Assembly: GCA_037045645.1 (NCBI GenBank)
Contig: JBAOIH010000011.1
Coordinates: forward strand, 1-64,000
Reading direction: 5' to 3'
From: Nocardioides sp.
GTDB taxonomy: Bacteria; Actinomycetota; Actinomycetes; Propionibacteriales; Nocardioidaceae
Length of the DNA: 64,000 nt
Made by a program: the position numbers and the translations under genes. Shown here in pieces: positions 47,571 to 57,205 of this stretch (position 1 is the first letter of the stretch; each line of letters starts with the position of its first letter). The notes beneath the pieces are model-generated. The model searched no databases and was not told where the DNA came from. It saw nothing but the letters and a program-made list of their open reading frames with translations.

Positions 47571-48560
47571 TCAGGCGACGGTCGTGTTGAGGAACTTCGC
47601 CGGCACGCCGGTGGGCACGTTGCGATCGGTGGTGTAGGGGTACACCGTCGTCGAGAAGACGACCGGGCCCGCCGAGTCGAACTCGAAGTCCTGTCCGGCC
47701 GCAGCGGTCTTGGAACCGTTGGCGGGGACGCCCATCGCGGCCAGGCCGGTGGGCGGCGTGGACATCCGGATCTCGGTGCGACCCGGGCCGGGCTCGTAGC
47801 CGGGCTCGAACACGATCCCGAGGTTGGCAATGTTCTGGCCGAACGCCTTCATGCTGAGGATGGCCTTGTCGGACACGATCCGGACACGAATGCCGGCCGC
47901 CGCCGCGTTTCCGTTGTTCTTGAACGTGGCCGGCGGAACCGTCACCACAGTCGCGCTCTTGCGGGTCGGGGGCGCCGGGGTGGACGTCGCCAATGCAGGT
48001 GCGTTCTGGTCGGCGAGCGGAACAGAGGCGAAGGCGGTCGGAACACCACCGTTGCCCGCGGCGACGTTCACCGAGAAGTTCAGGGCCTTGGTCGAGTCAA
48101 GGTCGAAGTCGAGTCCCAGCGGCAGGTCGAACGACGCACCGGGAGCGATGTTGACCACGGCCGCGGAGATCGTGAGGGTGACCGACTCCGTGCCGACACC
48201 GGTCACGTCGACCAGGCCGGCGAAGTCAGCGTACGGCTGGCCGCCGATGCGGACGTCGGTGATGTTGCCGCGACCAGCCGCGCGAGAGCCCGGGTCCGTG
48301 GTCGAGATCGTCGCGATCAGGCCCTCAGCCGCAGCAAGGCCGGTGTTGGTGAACGTCGTGGTGTTGGGCGGGATGGACACAGTGCTGTCCAGCGGCACGC
48401 GGGTGGGGGTGCCCGCGGTCGAGGTCGACAGGTCGGGGGCGGGCGGGGGGGTACCTGCAAAAGCGGGGGCGGTCGAAGCCACCGCCACGACCGGCGCAGA
48501 CCAAGCAGCCGTGCGGACCACCGTGCGTCGGTCCACTGCGGGACGCTTGTTCAAATCCAT
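47571..48560 (-). CDS. Tat-exported protein of unknown function
   Basis: This 329-aa protein has ATG 48560 preceded by GAGGGAG. The N-terminus MDLNKRPAVDRRTVVRTAAW followed by a hydrophobic APVVAVASTAPAFAG stretch is a twin-arginine signal. The mature part has two similar Thr/Asn/Pro-rich beta domains (VSIPPNTTTFTNTGLAAAEGL and VTVPPATFKNNGNAAAAGI), so an internal duplication is likely. No catalytic motif is seen; a cell-surface structural role is a guess. It ends at the shared terminator. Confidence 0.75.
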   Translation of the reverse strand: MDLNKRPAVDRRTVVRTAAWSAPVVAVASTAPAFAGTPPPAPDLSTSTAGTPTRVPLDSTVSIPPNTTTFTNTGLAAAEGLIATISTTDPGSRAAGRGNITDVRIGGQPYADFAGLVDVTGVGTESVTLTISAAVVNIAPGASFDLPLGLDFDLDSTKALNFSVNVAAGNGGVPTAFASVPLADQNAPALATSTPAPPTRKSATVVTVPPATFKNNGNAAAAGIRVRIVSDKAILSMKAFGQNIANLGIVFEPGYEPGPGRTEIRMSTPPTGLAAMGVPANGSKTAAAGQDFEFDSAGPVVFSTTVYPYTTDRNVPTGVPAKFLNTTVA

Positions 48561-48698
48561 TTTTCTCCCTCTCAAGAAGTCGCCCGGGGGCGGGAACGTG
48601 ACGAGGCTAACCTCATTCGAGCAAAATGAGAACAGGTTCCACCCATTGGTCAACCTTTGTTCAACACCGCCTGCGCCTTCGGCCGCATTTGCCGCGGT

Positions 48699-49385
48699 TC
48701 AGCCCAGTACTTCGTCCACCCATTGCGGCACAAGCGCGGTCGCTCGGCCTCGCCGCGACTGCCTGAAGTCGCCACTCGTTCCCGTCGCGTCGAGATTGAG
48801 CTCCAAGGTCGCCGCGCCAGCCCCCGCCGCGAAGTGCACGAAACCGGCCGCTGGATAGACCTGCGCGCTCGTCCCGATCGCCACGAAGAGGTCACAGGTG
48901 TCGAGGCGTTCGAAGATGTCGTCCATCGCCAACGGCATCTCACCGAACCAGACCACATCGGGTCGCAGCAACGTACGACTGCAACTCGGGCACCCGGGAC
49001 GGTGTCCCAATGCGCCCTCCCATTCATGCCGGGCTCCGCAACCAGCGCAGCGAGCGCTGCGCAACTGGCCGTGCATGTGGTGCACCTGCGGCGAGCCGCC
49101 ACGCTCGTGAAGATCGTCGACGTTCTGGGTGACGAGGTAGAGATCGTCTTGCAGGGCCTGGCCGAGCCGAGCCAGCGCACGATGCGCGTCGTTGGGCTCG
49201 ACCCGCTTGAGGGCCGCCCGGCGTTCGTCATAGAACCGTTGCACCAGGTCGGGGTCCTGGGCGTACGCCTGCGGGGTCGCGACCACCGCAGGGTCGTAGC
49301 CCTCCCATAACCCATCCGCGTCGCGGAAGGTCGGCACCCCGCTCTCGGCGGAGATGCCGGCTCCGGTGAGGACGACGATGCGCAT
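48699..49385 (-). CDS. cobB: NAD-dependent protein deacylase, sirtuin
   Basis: This 228-aa Sir2-family enzyme removes lysine acyl groups with NAD. NAD-binding motifs are VLTGAGISAESGVPTFRD and TQNVDDLHERGG; the catalytic His is in VHHMHGQL. The zinc site is CAGC then CPSC, and FGEMP and GTSAQVYPAAGF complete the fold. The short AGAG loop and lack of extra domains fit the bacterial CobB class. A DUF4333-like lipoprotein gene abuts upstream (1 bp apart). Confidence 0.93.
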   Translation of the reverse strand: MRIVVLTGAGISAESGVPTFRDADGLWEGYDPAVVATPQAYAQDPDLVQRFYDERRAALKRVEPNDAHRALARLGQALQDDLYLVTQNVDDLHERGGSPQVHHMHGQLRSARCAGCGARHEWEGALGHRPGCPSCSRTLLRPDVVWFGEMPLAMDDIFERLDTCDLFVAIGTSAQVYPAAGFVHFAAGAGAATLELNLDATGTSGDFRQSRRGRATALVPQWVDEVLG

Positions 49386-49386
49386 G

Positions 49387-49927
49387 TCAGCCCTTGAACG
49401 TGAAGTCGATGGTGAGTCCCTCGACCTTGGTCACGTCGACGTTGACCGGGGTCGTACCGCCGCTCGTCGTGACCTCACAGTCCTGATGCGCGCCGACCTC
49501 GCCGATCAACTCGCCGTCGCAGTGGCCGGTGACTCCGGTGTAGCCCTGCATCTCCAGGCTGCCGGCGATGGTGTCCACCACGGCGTCGGCGCCGAGGAAC
49601 GGCAGTACGTCGAATCCACCCCGGGCATCTGTGGCCGTCGCCCGGACGCCGACCAACTTGCTGCCGTCGGTCGCCTCGCAGTCCGAGGTCGCGCCGGCTT
49701 GGCCGGCCAGGCCCTGGGGGCAGGTGACCTTCAGGCCCTTCTTCTGATATCTGGCCCTGACCTGTTTGGCGAGGCGGGTGGGCGACAGAAGCTTCTGGCG
49801 AGGCGGTTGTCTGCGATGTCTCCGGCCGCTGCGCATCCGCCCGGGGTTTGCCCTGGTCCTCGGCCGCGCAGCCGGAGAGCACCAGGGCGAACGCAGCGAA
49901 CGCGCCGCAGAGTCGGATCGAAACCAT
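49387..49927 (-). CDS. DUF4333-like lipoprotein with one frameshift
   Basis: The N-terminal part from ATG 49927 (MVSIRLCGAFAAFALVLSGC) is a lipoprotein signal with lipobox LSGC. Near 49,790 the frame shifts by +1 into LLSPTRLAKQVRARYQKKG. Two Cys-paired DUF4333-like repeats follow: KVTCPQGLAGQAG with SDCEATDG, then TGHCDGELIGEVG with QDCEVTTSG. The corrected protein is about 179 aa. The +1 shift matches the error type in pntAB, so the gene is probably intact. Confidence 0.75.
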
Positions 49928-49950
49928 GCCCAGACGTTAGGACATCGCAC

Positions 49951-50703
49951 CTATTGCGCCATCTCGATGCCGGCTCGGATCGTCTCGGCACACAGCGCGG
50001 GGTCGTCGATCATCGGGCAGTGCCCCACGCCAGGGAGTACGACGTACGTCGCTGCGGGCATGAGTTGCTGGGCGGTAACGCCGTTGACCTCAGGAGGGAA
50101 GAGCCGGTCATGTTCGGACCAGGCCAAGGTGATCGGGCACGGCAACGGGTCAAGCGGCGCAACGCTCTCGGTGGTGTTCAGCATGTCTTCGGTGGCGGTG
50201 CAACCTTCGAGATCTTGGAGCATGCCGATGGCTTGGCGAGCCGTCAGTCGTTCACCATGCTCGGCCGCGATCCGCATGCCGAGGTGTCGTACGAACCCCA
50301 GCCGCATCGCCAGCGGCGCGACCGCAGAGAACCTGCGCGCGAGTGCCACCTTGCTGCGGATCTGCTCCGTGGCGATCGTCTTGTCGGCTGCGCCGGGGGT
50401 CCAGCAGCCCGCCGGCGAGAAGGCGCACACGCTCAACGCCCGGCCGCGCCGCGCCAGCTCGATGGCCATCCAGCCGCCCATCGAGTTGCCAGCGAGGTGT
50501 ACGGCTCCAAGCCCGCGGTGGTCCAGCAGTTGTTCCACCTCATCGACGAGCCCGCTGAGCGTGACCGGCTGCGTACGCGGTCGGCCACCGCGGTGGCCGG
50601 TGGCCGTCGGGATGATCAGGTCGAACTCGGGCAGAAGCGGGGCGACGTCGTCCCACGCACGCGCCGAATGGGTGACTCCGTGCAGGAGCAGGAGCGGGGT
50701 CAT
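49951..50703 (-). CDS. Alpha/beta hydrolase
   Basis: This 250-aa protein has the N-terminal MTPLLLLHGVTHSARAWDDV with the HG oxyanion motif. The nucleophile elbow is LAGNSMGGW (Ser), the likely acid is in AWSEHDRLFPPE and the base His is in PGVGHCPM, giving a full triad. Substrate is unknown; relatives include lipases, epoxide hydrolases and esterases. The start at 50703 (MTPLLL) is preferred because the longer frame lacks family similarity. Confidence 0.85.
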   Translation of the reverse strand: MTPLLLLHGVTHSARAWDDVAPLLPEFDLIIPTATGHRGGRPRTQPVTLSGLVDEVEQLLDHRGLGAVHLAGNSMGGWMAIELARRGRALSVCAFSPAGCWTPGAADKTIATEQIRSKVALARRFSAVAPLAMRLGFVRHLGMRIAAEHGERLTARQAIGMLQDLEGCTATEDMLNTTESVAPLDPLPCPITLAWSEHDRLFPPEVNGVTAQQLMPAATYVVLPGVGHCPMIDDPALCAETIRAGIEMAQ

Positions 50704-50942
50704 GGCGGGCGAGTGTAGGGGGATTGACTGGGCGTACCCCGCCTTGCGGTTCTTGGTGGTGTCACCCAGTAGCACCAGCAAGCACCCGTACGCCGCGACT
50801 GGTCGCCCCAGGCGTTCTCGGCCGAGCTCACAGGCTTCGCGTCACTCGGCGGCGGCTTCGGATCTCGCCCAAGCGATTCTTTGCGCCCAGTACGCGCCCA
50901 GTAGCGCCGGGACAGGCTGCTGACCTGCGGCGGAGCGTTCTC

Positions 50943-51878
50943 CTAGTAGTACCAGGGGTACGGAGTCCAGTCCGGCTCGCGCTTCTCCAGGAACTGGTCG
51001 CGGCCCTCCTGCGCCTCGTCGGTCATGTACGCCAGCCGGGTGGTCTCACCCGCGAAGAGCTGCTGGCCGACCAGCCCGTCGTCGATCAGGTTGAACGAAT
51101 ACTTCAGCATCCGCTGCGCCGTCGGGGACTTGCCGTTGATCATCCGGCCCCACTCCAGGCCGACCTTCTCCAAGTCGGCGTGCGGCACGGCGCGATTGAC
51201 CGTACCCATCCGCATGCCGTCATCGGCGTCGTACTTCTCTGCGAGGAAGAAGATCTCGCGCGCGTACTTCTGCCCGACCTGGCGGGCCAGGTACGCCGAC
51301 CCGAATCCGCCGTCGAAGGAGCCGACGTCGGCGTCGGTCTGCTTGAAGCGCGCGTGCTCGCGCGAGGCCAGCGTCAGGTCGCAGACCACGTGCAGCGAGT
51401 GACCGCCGCCGGCCGCCCAGCCGGGCACCAGACAGACCACCACCTTGGGCATGAAGCGGATCAGCCGCTGGCATTCGAGGATGTGCAGCCGCGCGAGGCG
51501 GGCTTTGTCGATCGGGTTGGGCTCGGCCCCTGCGTCGTCGTGGCCGGGCGTCTCGTACTGATAGCCCGCCTTGCCGCGGATCCGTTGATCGCCGCCGGTG
51601 CAGAACGAGTGCTTGCCGTTCTTCGGCGAGGGCCCGTTGCCGGTCAGCAGCACGCAGCCGACATCGGCGGACGTACGCGCGTGCTCCAGCGTGCGCAGCA
51701 GTTCGTCGACCGTGTGCGGACGGAACGCGTTGAGCACGTCGGGGCGGTCGAACGCGATGCGTACGGTCCCGTGGGCGCGCGCCCGGTGATAGGTCAGGTC
51801 CGTCAGATCCTCGAAGCCGGGTACGACATCCCAGGCTGACGGGTCGAACGTGTCAGAAACGCCCTCGATAGCACTCAT
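50943..51878 (-). CDS. menB: 1,4-dihydroxy-2-naphthoyl-CoA synthase
   Basis: MenB closes the naphthoquinone ring in menaquinone synthesis. The 311-aa crotonase-fold protein has the family stretches RIAFDRPDVLNAFRPHTV, SFCTGGDQRIRG, VVCLVPGWAAGGGHSLHVV, DADVGSFDGGFGSAYLARQ and the C-terminal PDWTPYPWYY. It follows the glutarate-type operon on the same strand with a 35-bp gap. A 12-bp inverted repeat brackets its start codon, so initiation may be controlled by RNA structure. Other men genes are not in the window. Confidence 0.94.
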   Translation of the reverse strand: MSAIEGVSDTFDPSAWDVVPGFEDLTDLTYHRARAHGTVRIAFDRPDVLNAFRPHTVDELLRTLEHARTSADVGCVLLTGNGPSPKNGKHSFCTGGDQRIRGKAGYQYETPGHDDAGAEPNPIDKARLARLHILECQRLIRFMPKVVVCLVPGWAAGGGHSLHVVCDLTLASREHARFKQTDADVGSFDGGFGSAYLARQVGQKYAREIFFLAEKYDADDGMRMGTVNRAVPHADLEKVGLEWGRMINGKSPTAQRMLKYSFNLIDDGLVGQQLFAGETTRLAYMTDEAQEGRDQFLEKREPDWTPYPWYY

Positions 51879-51900
51879 AGGACTGAGGCTATCGAGGGCG
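51860..51900 (-). promoter_or_regulatory. Inverted repeat enclosing the menB start codon
   Basis: CGCCCTCGATAG (51,860-51,871) and CTATCGAGGGCG (51,889-51,900) are perfect 12-bp complements separated by 17 nt that contain the menB ATG (51,876-51,878). In RNA this hairpin would hide the start and the ribosome binding region. In DNA it could be an operator or a weak terminator for the upstream operon. Confidence 0.6.
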
Positions 51901-51913
51901 TTCGAGGCAGAGA

Positions 51914-53254
51914 TCAGCCGATCCGGATCATCTTCCGGTTCACGAACTCCTCGATGCCGAAGCGACCCAGCTCGCGGCCGACGCCGGAGCGCTTCACGCC
52001 ACCGAAGGGCAGCTCGACACCATCGGCGTCGACGACGTTGACGAAGACCATGCCGGCCTCGATCTGCGACGCCACCCGCTTGGCCTGCTCGGGGTCGTTG
52101 GTGAAGACGTACGACCCCAGTCCGAACGGGGTGTCGTTGGCCAGGTCGATGGCCTCGGCCTCGTCCTTGACCTTGAAGACCATCGCGACCGGCCCGAAGA
52201 GCTCCTCATAGAAAGAGTCGCTGTCGCGGGTCACATTGGTGAGTACGCCGAAGGGGTAGTGCGCGTCCTCGCGCTCACCGGCGGTGACCAACTCGGCACC
52301 GTTGGCGGTCGCGTTGGTGACCTGTTCGGCCAACCGCTCGGCTGCGGGCAGCGACGAGAGCGGGGCCTTGCCGCCGGCGGTGATCCCGGCGGTGAACTTG
52401 CCGAGGAACTCGTCGTAGAGGTCCTCCTGCACGATGAAGCGCTTGCCCGCGTTGCAGGCCTGACCGGTGTTGCCCAGCCGCGCCGCCAGCGCCGCCTCGA
52501 CGGTGGCGTCCATGTCGTCGGTGCCCAGCACGATGAACGGGTCGGAACCACCCAACTCCAAGACGACCTTCTTGAGGTTGCGACCTGCGACCTCGGCCAC
52601 GGCGGCACCGGCACGCTCTGATCCGGTCAGCGACACGCCCTGGATGCGCGGATCCGGGATCACGATGTCGGCGATCTGCTCGTTGGTGGCGTAGATGTTG
52701 ACGTACGCCCCCTCGGGGAAGCCCGCGTCCTTGAAGATCTGCTCGATGGCCGCCGAAGACGACGGGCACTGGGGCGCGTGCTTGAGCAGGATCGTGTTGC
52801 CCAGGCACAGGTTGGGTCCGGCGAAGCGGGAGACCTGATAGGCCGGGAAGTTCCACGGCATGATGCCGAGGAGTACGCCCAGCGGCTCGCGCGTGATCAT
52901 CGCCGAGCCCTCGCCGTCGAGCAGCGTGATCTCCTCGTCCTTGAGGAACTCCTCGGCGTTGTCGGCGTAGTACTGATAGATCGCGGCGCTGAACTCGACC
53001 TCGCCGACGGCCTCGTCGCGGGGCTTGCCCATCTCCTCGACGATCAGGTCGGCGAGCTCGTCGACGCGCTCGTTGTGGAGCTCGGCGACGCGCGCCACCA
53101 GCGCGGCGCGCTCGGCGACGGTGGTCGTACGACCCCAGGTGCGGTAGGCGTCCTGCGCCTTGTCGAGGGCGGCGCGGATGTCCGCGTCGGTGGCGGTGTC
53201 ATAACTGCGCACCAGCTCGCCGGTGGCGGGGTTGCGGACGGCGTACTCGGTCAC
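51914..53254 (-). CDS. gabD: NAD(P)-dependent succinate/glutarate semialdehyde dehydrogenase
   Basis: This 446-aa aldehyde dehydrogenase has the catalytic Glu in VLELGGSDPFIVL and Cys in NTGQACNAGKRF, plus GIMPWNFPAYQ and ELPFGGVKRSGVGRELG. It belongs to the succinate-semialdehyde dehydrogenase clade. GTG 53254 with GGAG upstream gives VTEYAVRNPATGELV and is preferred over a longer frame. Next to gabT, gcdH and a CoA transferase it may oxidise glutarate semialdehyde as well as succinate semialdehyde; the substrate cannot be settled from sequence. Confidence 0.88.
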   Translation of the reverse strand: MTEYAVRNPATGELVRSYDTATDADIRAALDKAQDAYRTWGRTTTVAERAALVARVAELHNERVDELADLIVEEMGKPRDEAVGEVEFSAAIYQYYADNAEEFLKDEEITLLDGEGSAMITREPLGVLLGIMPWNFPAYQVSRFAGPNLCLGNTILLKHAPQCPSSSAAIEQIFKDAGFPEGAYVNIYATNEQIADIVIPDPRIQGVSLTGSERAGAAVAEVAGRNLKKVVLELGGSDPFIVLGTDDMDATVEAALAARLGNTGQACNAGKRFIVQEDLYDEFLGKFTAGITAGGKAPLSSLPAAERLAEQVTNATANGAELVTAGEREDAHYPFGVLTNVTRDSDSFYEELFGPVAMVFKVKDEAEAIDLANDTPFGLGSYVFTNDPEQAKRVASQIEAGMVFVNVVDADGVELPFGGVKRSGVGRELGRFGIEEFVNRKMIRIG

Positions 53255-53316
53255 GGTGTCTCCTTCGGTTGCTGCGTTAGGGGTAGTCAAGCCCTCTGGA
53301 TCGAAGGCCACAAGGG

Positions 53317-54507
53317 TCAGCGGTAGGCGGTTTCGCCGGTGACGGCTTGGCCGAGGACCAGGGTGTGCATCTCGACGGTGCCTTCGTAGGTGAGTACGGA
53401 CTCCAGGTTGTTCATGTGCCGGATCACCGGGAACTCCAACGAGATCCCGTTCGCACCAAGAATGGTGCGTGAGGTACGACAGATCTCCAACGCCTCACGC
53501 ACATTGTTGAGCTTGCCGATGCTCACCTGTTCGGGACGCAGCACGCCGGCGTCCTTGCGCCGGCCGAGGTGGATCGCGAGCAGGACACCCTTGATGTATT
53601 CCAGGTGCATGTCGGCCAACTTGGCCTGAGTCAACTGGAAACCGCCGAGCGGGCGACCGAACTGGGTGCGTTCCTTGGCATACGTCTGCGCCGCCATCAA
53701 CGACGACCGCGCCGCCCCCATCGCACCCCACACGATCCCGTACCGGGCCTCGTTCAAACACGACAGTGGACCCTTCAACCCGCCCACCTCGGGCAGCACC
53801 GCACTGTCGGGCAGCCGTACCCCATCCAGCACCAGTTCACTGGTCACCGAGGCCCGCAACGACAGCTTGTGCTTGATCAACGGCGCCGAGAACCCAGGCG
53901 TGTCGGTCGGGACCACGAAACCTCGGATCCCTTCGTCGGTCTGGGCCCACACCACCGCCACATCGGCGACCGAACCGTTGGTGATCCACATCTTGCGACC
54001 ATCCAGAACCCAGTCCACACCATCGCGGCGTGCCCTGGTGCGCATCGACCCCGGGTCCGAACCATGGTCAGGCTCGGTCAGACCGAAACAGCCGATCGCC
54101 TCACCAGTAGCCATCCGGGGCAGCCACTCCTGTTTCTGCTCCTCCGAACCCCACCGCCAGATCGCGAACATCGCCAACGACCCCTGCACCGACACCAACG
54201 ACCGGATCCCCGAGTCAGCCGCTTCGAGTTCCAGACACGCGATGCCGTACTCGGTCGCGGTCATCCCCGCACAGCCGTACCCCTCCAAATGCATGCCCAA
54301 CAGCCCGAGCTTGCCGAACTCCCGCGCCAGCCCACGAATGTCGTCGATCTCGCCACGCTCGAACCAATCGGCCACATAAGGATCGACATGATCAGCACAC
54401 AACTGCCGCACCGACTCCGCCACCGCCAACTCGTCAGGACTGAAGAGATCATTGAGCGCCGCCGGATCACGCGGGTCCAGAGGGGGCAACTTGGTCGAGG
54501 TGCTCAT
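53317..54507 (-). CDS. gcdH: Glutaryl-CoA dehydrogenase-like acyl-CoA dehydrogenase
   Basis: This 396-aa acyl-CoA dehydrogenase is of the glutaryl-CoA type: an N-terminal SPDELAVAESVRQLC, CFGLTEPDHGSDPGSM (FAD/substrate), KMWITNGSVADVAVVWAQ, and ESVLTYEGTVEMHTLVLG, where Glu in YEGT is the expected base. GcdH both dehydrogenates and decarboxylates glutaryl-CoA to crotonyl-CoA. It overlaps the CaiB-family gene by 4 bp, matching a route in which that enzyme makes glutaryl-CoA. Confidence 0.88.
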   Translation of the reverse strand: MSTSTKLPPLDPRDPAALNDLFSPDELAVAESVRQLCADHVDPYVADWFERGEIDDIRGLAREFGKLGLLGMHLEGYGCAGMTATEYGIACLELEAADSGIRSLVSVQGSLAMFAIWRWGSEEQKQEWLPRMATGEAIGCFGLTEPDHGSDPGSMRTRARRDGVDWVLDGRKMWITNGSVADVAVVWAQTDEGIRGFVVPTDTPGFSAPLIKHKLSLRASVTSELVLDGVRLPDSAVLPEVGGLKGPLSCLNEARYGIVWGAMGAARSSLMAAQTYAKERTQFGRPLGGFQLTQAKLADMHLEYIKGVLLAIHLGRRKDAGVLRPEQVSIGKLNNVREALEICRTSRTILGANGISLEFPVIRHMNNLESVLTYEGTVEMHTLVLGQAVTGETAYR

Positions 54508-55658
54508 GAGTGGTCTTCCTGTCGTGAGGTGGTGAGCCAGCGGCGCACGTCATCATCGTGCTCGCCGAGGCGCGGGGGTGGGCGATAGTCGGTGACGGGA
54601 GTCGCCGAGAAGGTGATCGGATTGCGGACTTGAGCCGGGACTTGCGAGCCCACGTCGACGAGCGGGTCCAGGCCTAACGAGGAGGCCAACTCGAAAGCCG
54701 AGGCCAGATCCCCGACCTGGCCGGCCGGGAGGCCTGCGGCAGTGAGAGCGGTGACCCAGTGCGTCGCGGTGTTCGTGGCGAGCAACTCTTCGAGGGAAGC
54801 CACGAGTGCGGCCCTGTTCAGCACCCGATTCGCGTTGGTGGCAAAACGTGGATCGGCGCTGAGGTGCGGCGAGCCGAGGACCGAGCAGAGCCGAACAAAC
54901 TGGCCGTCGTTGCCGCACGCGACCGCGATCGCCCCGTCGGCGCAACGCAGCGACTCGTACGGCGCGATCGAGGGATGCGCGTTGCCCATCCGACCCGGGG
55001 ATTGGCCGGTGGCCAGGAAGGACGACGCCTGGTTGACCAGTGAGCCGAGCAGGCTGCTGAGCAGGTTGACCTCGACCCGCTGTCCGAGGCCGGTGCGAGC
55101 GCGCGTGGCCAACGCCGCCAGGATGCCGACGGTGGCATCCTTGGCGGTGAGTACGTCGACCAGCGCGACGCCGACCTTCGTCGGTTCTCCGTCGGGATGC
55201 CCGGTAATGCTCATCAGGCCACCCATGGCCTGGACCAGGAAGTCGTACCCCGCCAGATCACGGCCTCCGCGCGAACCGAATCCGGTGACCGAGCAGTAGA
55301 CCAGGCCAGGGTTGTCGCGCGACACGGACTCGAAATCCAGGCCGTGCTTGACCAAGGCGCCGTCTCGGAAGTTCTCCACCATCACGTCGGCCCGGCGCGC
55401 GAGTTCGCGGGCCAGCCGCAGGTCGCCGGGATCGGCGAGATTCAAGGTGAGGGATTCCTTGTTGCGGTTGGCACTCTCGAAGTACGCGGCGGAGTTCTCG
55501 GTCCAGGGTGGACCCCAGGAGCGGGTGTCGTCCCCGGCGCCGGGACGCTCGACCTTGACCACCCGCGCGCCAAGATCCGCCAGCGTCTGGGTCGCCAGCG
55601 GACCGGCGAGAACGCGACTGAAATCGGCAACGAGGATGCCCTCCAGTGGCAGCGTCAT
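54504..55658 (-). CDS. CaiB/BaiF-family CoA transferase
   Basis: This 384-aa class III CoA transferase has GILVADFSRVLAGPLATQTLADLGA, ARVVKVERPGAGDDTR, NRNKESLTLNL, VMVENFRDG, and the region AGYDFLVQAMGGLMSITG, where Asp is the expected catalytic acceptor. The closest functional match by context is succinyl-CoA:glutarate CoA transferase (SUGCT-like), feeding glutaryl-CoA to the adjacent gcdH. It overlaps both neighbours by 4 bp. A different dicarboxylate substrate is possible. Confidence 0.85.
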   Translation of the reverse strand: MTLPLEGILVADFSRVLAGPLATQTLADLGARVVKVERPGAGDDTRSWGPPWTENSAAYFESANRNKESLTLNLADPGDLRLARELARRADVMVENFRDGALVKHGLDFESVSRDNPGLVYCSVTGFGSRGGRDLAGYDFLVQAMGGLMSITGHPDGEPTKVGVALVDVLTAKDATVGILAALATRARTGLGQRVEVNLLSSLLGSLVNQASSFLATGQSPGRMGNAHPSIAPYESLRCADGAIAVACGNDGQFVRLCSVLGSPHLSADPRFATNANRVLNRAALVASLEELLATNTATHWVTALTAAGLPAGQVGDLASAFELASSLGLDPLVDVGSQVPAQVRNPITFSATPVTDYRPPPRLGEHDDDVRRWLTTSRQEDHS

Positions 55659-57205
55659 GAGCCTCGTGGCTTTCGCGTACGAGATGCTGCCGGGGTGGCG
55701 GTCTTGCGTGGGGCGCGAGGAATGATCAGTCGACCGTCGACTCGCCTCGGGATCCGCCACGGGTTGCCGGTGCGCGCCGGCTCGGGAAGCCACGAGTCCG
55801 CGACCGACTGATAGGTCACGGGTCGCACAAATCGGTCCAGCCCGGCGGCACCGACCGAGGTTGCTTTGGCGTACGACGTGGCGGGCCACGGACCGCCGTG
55901 GTTTTGTGCCCAGGTGTACGCCACGCCGGTGGGCCAGTCGCCCACGGTGACGCGACCGGCGTTGAGCGCCAACGTCTCGACCAGCCAGCCGGCCTCGGCG
56001 TCGTCGACTCCGCCGCTGACGACGGTGGCGGCCAGGTGACCAGGCAGCAATGTGAGCGCGTGGTGCAACTCGGCGGTGTCGGCGTACTCCACCACCAGCG
56101 TGACCGGGCCGAAGCATTCCGCCAGCAGGTCACTGCCAGGGCTCAGCGCCGAGATCGGCGCGGCCAGCACCGCTGCGGGGGCGTACCACCCGGTCCCCGA
56201 GCCGGGCACGAGGCCCGCGACCACGGCACCAGCGTTCTGGAGACGCGCCAGGCCTTCGCCGACACCGACGGCGATGCCGGACGTGAGCATGGTCGGCTCC
56301 GGCACGGCAGCCAGCAGCGCCTCGGCGATCGTGGCGGCCGCCTCGCGGCCGGCCGGAGCGAAGAGCAGCCCCGGCTTTGTGCAGTATTGACCGTTGCCGA
56401 GCGTGAACGACTCGACGAAGCCCTTCGCGACCGCGGCGAAGTCGGCCATCCCCGCCGACGTGACGACGACCGGATTGACAGTGCCCATCTCCGCATAGAC
56501 GGGGATCACGCGGGTACGAGAGTTGGCCGCAGCCCAGATTGCCATGCCACCCGCTTCGGACCCGGTGAACGCGACGGCCTCGATGCCGTCGGCCAGGACC
56601 AGGTCGATGCCGGCCTGCTGTCCGGACACCAGGGTCAAGGTGCCCTCGGGAGCTCCCGCGGCGGCGAGCGCCTCGATCGCCAGATCCGCCAACCGGTGGC
56701 TCAGTCCGACGTGTGCGGGGTGTGCCTTGACCACGACGGGACAACCCGCAGCGAGAGCCGCGCCGGTGTCGTTGCCCAGCACCGAGAAGGCGAACGGGAA
56801 GTTGCTCGCCCCGAAGACGGCAACCGGGCCGATGGGCCGATTGAGACGGACCAGGCTCGGAGTCGTCGCCGTCGCGGTGTCGAGCGTGAGCCCCAGGTAC
56901 GAACCTTCGACCGCGACGTCGCCGTAGAAACGCAGTTGGCCTGCCGTGCGCGCGAGCTCTGCGGTGAGCCGAGGCACGCCTAGGGCGGTTTCGGCGTCGG
57001 CAAGCGCGACGAGTTCGTCCTGGTTCTCCTCCAGGGCGCGAGCGATCGCCTCCAGCCACTCCCGGCGTACGGCGGGGGCTGAGGCGGCAAGCACCGGAGC
57101 CGCAGCCTGCGCCAGCCGCACTCGGATGTGGACAAGGTCGGTGTCAGCATCGGGCAGCGTGGCCACAACTTGGCCAGAGCGCGGGTTGAAACTGCTGGTG
57201 ATCAC
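55655..57205 (-). CDS. Alpha-ketoglutarate-semialdehyde dehydrogenase-like aldehyde dehydrogenase
   Basis: This 516-aa protein belongs to the divergent NADP-linked ALDH clade (alpha-ketoglutaric semialdehyde dehydrogenase type). It has FGASNFPFAFSVLGNDTGAALAAGCPVVVKAHP, the catalytic Glu in VYAEMGTVNPVVV, the Cys in LGNGQYCTKPGLLF, and PTGVAYTWAQNHGGPWPATS near the end. GTG start with AAGGAG overlaps the gabT stop by 4 bp. A basic tail (RAPRKTATPAASRTRKPRG) is unusual. As a second aldehyde dehydrogenase in the operon it probably handles a different semialdehyde. Confidence 0.85.
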   Translation of the reverse strand: MITSSFNPRSGQVVATLPDADTDLVHIRVRLAQAAAPVLAASAPAVRREWLEAIARALEENQDELVALADAETALGVPRLTAELARTAGQLRFYGDVAVEGSYLGLTLDTATATTPSLVRLNRPIGPVAVFGASNFPFAFSVLGNDTGAALAAGCPVVVKAHPAHVGLSHRLADLAIEALAAAGAPEGTLTLVSGQQAGIDLVLADGIEAVAFTGSEAGGMAIWAAANSRTRVIPVYAEMGTVNPVVVTSAGMADFAAVAKGFVESFTLGNGQYCTKPGLLFAPAGREAAATIAEALLAAVPEPTMLTSGIAVGVGEGLARLQNAGAVVAGLVPGSGTGWYAPAAVLAAPISALSPGSDLLAECFGPVTLVVEYADTAELHHALTLLPGHLAATVVSGGVDDAEAGWLVETLALNAGRVTVGDWPTGVAYTWAQNHGGPWPATSYAKATSVGAAGLDRFVRPVTYQSVADSWLPEPARTGNPWRIPRRVDGRLIIPRAPRKTATPAASRTRKPRGS

